A DNA stretch of 7,984 nucleotides from an uncultured Kangiella sp. GTDB lineage: Bacteria > Pseudomonadota > Gammaproteobacteria > Enterobacterales > DSM-103792. Positions within the stretch are counted from its first letter, which is position 1, and the number at the start of each line of letters is the position of its first letter. A program made the position numbers and the translations under genes. A model generated the notes under the pieces. That model ran no database searches. It was not told the origin of the DNA and saw only the letters and a list, made by a program, of their open reading frames with translations. The stretch is taken from positions 1 through 7,984 of the forward strand of contig CAMLNB010000158.1 of the NCBI GenBank assembly GCA_946481205.1, in the 5' to 3' direction. Of the stretch, positions 5,532-7,984 are shown piece after piece.

Positions 5532-6335
5532 ATGAACGCCCCTCGTTTGCTTTCTGCCATTTTCCCGTTTGCGGTACTCAGCATGGCGGCACCGCTGCTG
5601 GCCGACGAAGCCGGCTCCGCACTGGCCCAGCAGGTTCGTGATCGGCCCACCGGCAAAGACAGTGTCACCGCCGGCAGCATGGTGTTGCTGGAACCCGGTC
5701 ACGCGCCACGCTTGCGCCGGATGCGCACCTATCAGCTCGAACAAACCACCGACGAACAATGGACGCTGATTCGCTTTTCCGAACCCGCCGATATTGCCGA
5801 CACCGGCCTGCTGACACTCGATCACGCCAGCGGAGAAACCGATCAATGGGTCTATCTGCCGGCGGTGAAAAAAGCCCGACGCATTCCGGCTGAACGGCGC
5901 GGCGGCAACTTCGTTGGCTCCGATCTGATATACGAAGATCTGCGCGACCGCAAAGTCGATCAGGATGTGCACACGATCCTGCGCGAAGAAAAACTCGAAG
6001 GCCAGCTGTGCAAGGTGCTGGAAAGCGTACCGGTCGACAAAACCAATTCCGAATACAGCAAACGCATCAGCTGGATCCATCCGCAAACGCTGGTCGCGTT
6101 GAAAGTCGATCTGTACACCGGCGGCGCTGAGCCCAGCAAACGCATGGAAGTGAAGAAGCTGCAGAAGATCCAAGGCTACTGGACTGTCATGGAGCTGATG
6201 ATCACCGATCTGAAAAGCAAGCACAGCACGCGCATGCTGGCCGACAGCGTCGTCTATGACAAAGGCTTGTCGCCGACCTTGTTCACCCAGGCGGTGCTGG
6301 AAGATCCGATTCAGGAAAGCAGCCTCGTCAAGTAA
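5532..6335 (+). CDS. LolA-like outer membrane lipoprotein-sorting protein
   Basis: This is a 267-residue secreted protein. The start at 5532 follows AAGGA (5520-5524) at seven bases and gives a standard signal peptide (MNAPRLLSAIFPFAVLSMAA), probably cleaved after Ala24, before DEAGSALA. An in-frame ATG at 5424 would put 36 polar residues before it and is rejected. There is no lipobox cysteine, so the mature protein should be soluble in the periplasm. The body matches the LolA_like family (PF17131) by recognition: WTLIRFSEPADIADTGLLT, then DQWVYLPAVKKARRIPAERR (from residue 104), GSD (129-131) and YEDL. The LolA fold is an open half-barrel that carries hydrophobic lipid. The cargo here is unknown and need not be a lipoprotein. 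The gene lies 95 bases before a beta-barrel gene on the same strand, with no terminator between, so the two are probably one operon. Confidence 0.92.
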   Translation: MNAPRLLSAIFPFAVLSMAAPLLADEAGSALAQQVRDRPTGKDSVTAGSMVLLEPGHAPRLRRMRTYQLEQTTDEQWTLIRFSEPADIADTGLLTLDHASGETDQWVYLPAVKKARRIPAERRGGNFVGSDLIYEDLRDRKVDQDVHTILREEKLEGQLCKVLESVPVDKTNSEYSKRISWIHPQTLVALKVDLYTGGAEPSKRMEVKKLQKIQGYWTVMELMITDLKSKHSTRMLADSVVYDKGLSPTLFTQAVLEDPIQESSLVK

Positions 6336-6430
6336 GCGTAGCGACCAAGCGCATCGACGACACGCAGCCAATGAACCGAGCAGGCAAGCGTCAGGCATGA
6401 CAGTGGCCGAGGCCGGCAGGAGCCAGAGGA

Positions 6431-7984
6431 ATGGCAGCAAAACCTAAGCAGCGGATGAGACGACAGCGTACTGGGGTCAAGTCATGGTCGTTGTCGCCGC
6501 TGCAGCGAGCGCTGGCCGGCGCGGGCCTGCTGTGCGCATTCAGCATGACGGCACACGCCGCCGAAACCGTTGTCCACGGCGAATACGACAGTTACCCGCG
6601 TGCGCAACAAGTGGCCACCGATTTGCGTTCGGAAGGGCGGTTGATCAGCTTGCTGCGCGAGCCGATCACCCGCCGCGGTCAAGCGGTGCAACTGACTTTC
6701 TACCAACTCGCTGACGCGGCCGATTGGGCGGCGCGCAATCTGCAGCGCTACGGCTTCAAGGCCTGGGTGATTCCGCAGCGCGAATCCTATGGTTTCGTTG
6801 TTCAAGTTGGTTTGTATGCCACGACGGAAGAGGCGCAAGCCGCGATCGCGCGCTTGCGCGAACTGGGCCATCGCAATGTCCGCACGCGCTCGCTGCAATG
6901 GCCCAGCTATCGCTATGTCATTCAGGAAACCGTTGATCCCAATCGGCCGATCAGCGCGCCGGAGTTAGCGACCGATACGCCGGCCGGTACCGGTATCGTG
7001 GCGACTACACCAAGAGCGACTACGCCAGGAACCACGTCTGAGACCGCCAGCAGCCCCGAGGAGCCGGACAGTTTCAGCTTCGGTGCCGATGATGAAGGCG
7101 CGGTACTGGCTTTCGGTACCCAAACCAATTACGACGCGCTGTTGGTGCAAAGTCAGCAGAAAACGCCAGCGCAGCGCAACACCGGTTTTCGGATGGACGA
7201 GTTGCGTCTGGAATATGGCAGCGTCAATGCTGACGAAGGCGGCGTTGAAATCAAAACCAGCCACGCACTGCTGGCCCGGTTCGGTTATGGTTTTCAAATC
7301 AATGATCAGCTCGATGGCCGTATTGCTGTGCGCTTCGATGGCGCCAAGCAAGGCCCGGATCGTAGTGTCAGCTATCGCGAATGGGAACCTGACGAAGTGT
7401 TCCTGCGCTATCGCAGCGGCGAACACAAATTCAGTATCGGTGCGCAGACCATCAATTGGGGCACACTGGATGAACTGGCGCCGGGCAATGTGATCGCCCG
7501 GCAAGATCTGACCCGTTTCGTGCTCGATGATTTGAGCCGCCGCTATCGCGCGCAAGGCGTGCTGCGCTACGAAGGCTGGTTTGATCGCTACAAACTCGAA
7601 GCCGTTGTGATTCCTGCATTCGAACCGGCAGCGTTGCCGGATCCCGACAGTATCTGGTCGCCATACGATCAGCAGCGCGGTTTGCTGCTTGGCGTCGAAC
7701 CCAATCCGCTGCTGGCAGCGCTGCTGCAGTTTGGTAGTGTCGAGCCGGATCCGGATGACGAAGAAAAGGATGGCGGCGGTGGTTTGCGCTTGTCGCACCA
7801 GGGCCAGGGCTTTGATTGGGGCGTTTCGCTGCAGCATGTTCGCCACACCACGCCGTATTTTATTTTGCAGGACGATGTCCGTCTGGCGCTGCTCAGTGGC
7901 GCACCGCCCGATGTTGCGCTAGCCAGCACCACCGAACCAACGTTTTCCGCTTGGCATCCCTTCACCGATGTCGCGTCTGCAGAC
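6431..7984 (+). CDS. SPOR-like domain fused to outer-membrane beta-barrel (partial, 3' end outside window)
   Basis: The frame is open for 518 codons from the ATG at 6431 to the last base. AGGAG (6418-6422) stands eight bases before this ATG. A later in-frame ATG at 6455 has no such site. A basic N-region and hydrophobic core give a signal peptide, likely cut after Ala44 (TAHAA, then ETVV). Residues about 85-165 read like a SPOR fold: AVQLTFYQ, AADWAARNLQRYG, YGFVVQVGLY, EEAQAAIARLRELG, SYRYVI. A weaker half-repeat lies at about 47-75. SPOR domains bind peptidoglycan strands lacking stem peptides. A Thr/Ser/Pro/Glu-rich linker (about 166-225) follows. From about residue 253, alternating amphipathic strands (FRMDELRLEYG, ALLARFGYGF, GRIAVRFDGA) resemble a DUF1302-like porin, with GAQTINWG (337-344) and an APGNVIARQDLTRF segment. 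The product probably anchors to peptidoglycan and forms an outer-membrane channel. The exact barrel family is uncertain. Confidence 0.86.
   Translation, partial: MAAKPKQRMRRQRTGVKSWSLSPLQRALAGAGLLCAFSMTAHAAETVVHGEYDSYPRAQQVATDLRSEGRLISLLREPITRRGQAVQLTFYQLADAADWAARNLQRYGFKAWVIPQRESYGFVVQVGLYATTEEAQAAIARLRELGHRNVRTRSLQWPSYRYVIQETVDPNRPISAPELATDTPAGTGIVATTPRATTPGTTSETASSPEEPDSFSFGADDEGAVLAFGTQTNYDALLVQSQQKTPAQRNTGFRMDELRLEYGSVNADEGGVEIKTSHALLARFGYGFQINDQLDGRIAVRFDGAKQGPDRSVSYREWEPDEVFLRYRSGEHKFSIGAQTINWGTLDELAPGNVIARQDLTRFVLDDLSRRYRAQGVLRYEGWFDRYKLEAVVIPAFEPAALPDPDSIWSPYDQQRGLLLGVEPNPLLAALLQFGSVEPDPDDEEKDGGGGLRLSHQGQGFDWGVSLQHVRHTTPYFILQDDVRLALLSGAPPDVALASTTEPTFSAWHPFTDVASAD

Noticed and set aside
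5496..6440. 314-codon - strand frame opposite the LolA-like gene
   Set aside because: The + strand gene has a ribosome-binding site, signal peptide and family motifs. The antisense translation has none of these.
6484..6714. Short + strand frame starting at the ATG at 6484
   Set aside because: It is out of frame with the long open frame from 6431, which has a good ribosome-binding site, a signal peptide and SPOR-like motifs. The short frame is Arg-rich and unstructured.
6965..7846. 293-codon - strand frame opposite the beta-barrel gene
   Set aside because: It is antisense to the beta-barrel coding region and shows no recognisable domain or start signal.

Overview
The window looks like chromosomal DNA from a gammaproteobacterium of moderately high GC content. 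It carries a full-length Tex protein, a four-helix DsbB, an RpiA whose catalytic residues fall at the Escherichia coli numbers, and envelope proteins with Gram-negative signal peptides. I cannot assign a genus from the sequence alone. All complete genes except one small membrane-protein gene are on the + strand. No phage, transposase, CRISPR, tRNA or rRNA gene is visible.

Layout. Bases 1-251 hold a perfect TATAAT box and then a 137-bp palindrome-rich element with 15-bp imperfect terminal inverted repeats (40-176). Together these form the upstream region of tex (252-2576). The 288-bp gap after tex is not empty. It contains an 18-bp hairpin, three copies of AAACTGTA spaced 31 and 32 bp apart, a strong sigma70-type promoter with an A-rich upstream element and a GC-rich discriminator, and a textbook intrinsic terminator about 60 bp further on. 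There is no plausible protein gene between that promoter and terminator, so I call a small RNA of about 86 nt (2731-2816). It has a GGA motif in a hairpin hexaloop. Next come a small two-helix membrane protein on the - strand (2865-3086) and the divergent dsbB (3217-3702) with its terminator. These are followed by a WYL-domain regulator (3900-4610) and rpiA (4681-5334), whose 3' end is dense in GATC.

The last third is an envelope-transport locus. A structured leader of about 108 nt starts with an 11-bp dyad over the predicted transcription start. It precedes a secreted LolA-like outer-membrane lipoprotein-sorting protein (5532-6335). Ninety-five bases later begins a large secreted protein (6431 to the window edge, open) that joins a SPOR-like peptidoglycan-binding region to an outer-membrane beta-barrel through a disordered linker. 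In many proteobacteria, LolA-like proteins of this type sit beside a beta-barrel gene and an MMPL/RND transporter gene. The expected inner-membrane partner would lie beyond the right edge.

The most interesting items are the candidate small RNA with its helically phased upstream repeats, the SPOR/beta-barrel fusion in the LolA-like operon, and the MITE-like element between a perfect -10 box and tex.
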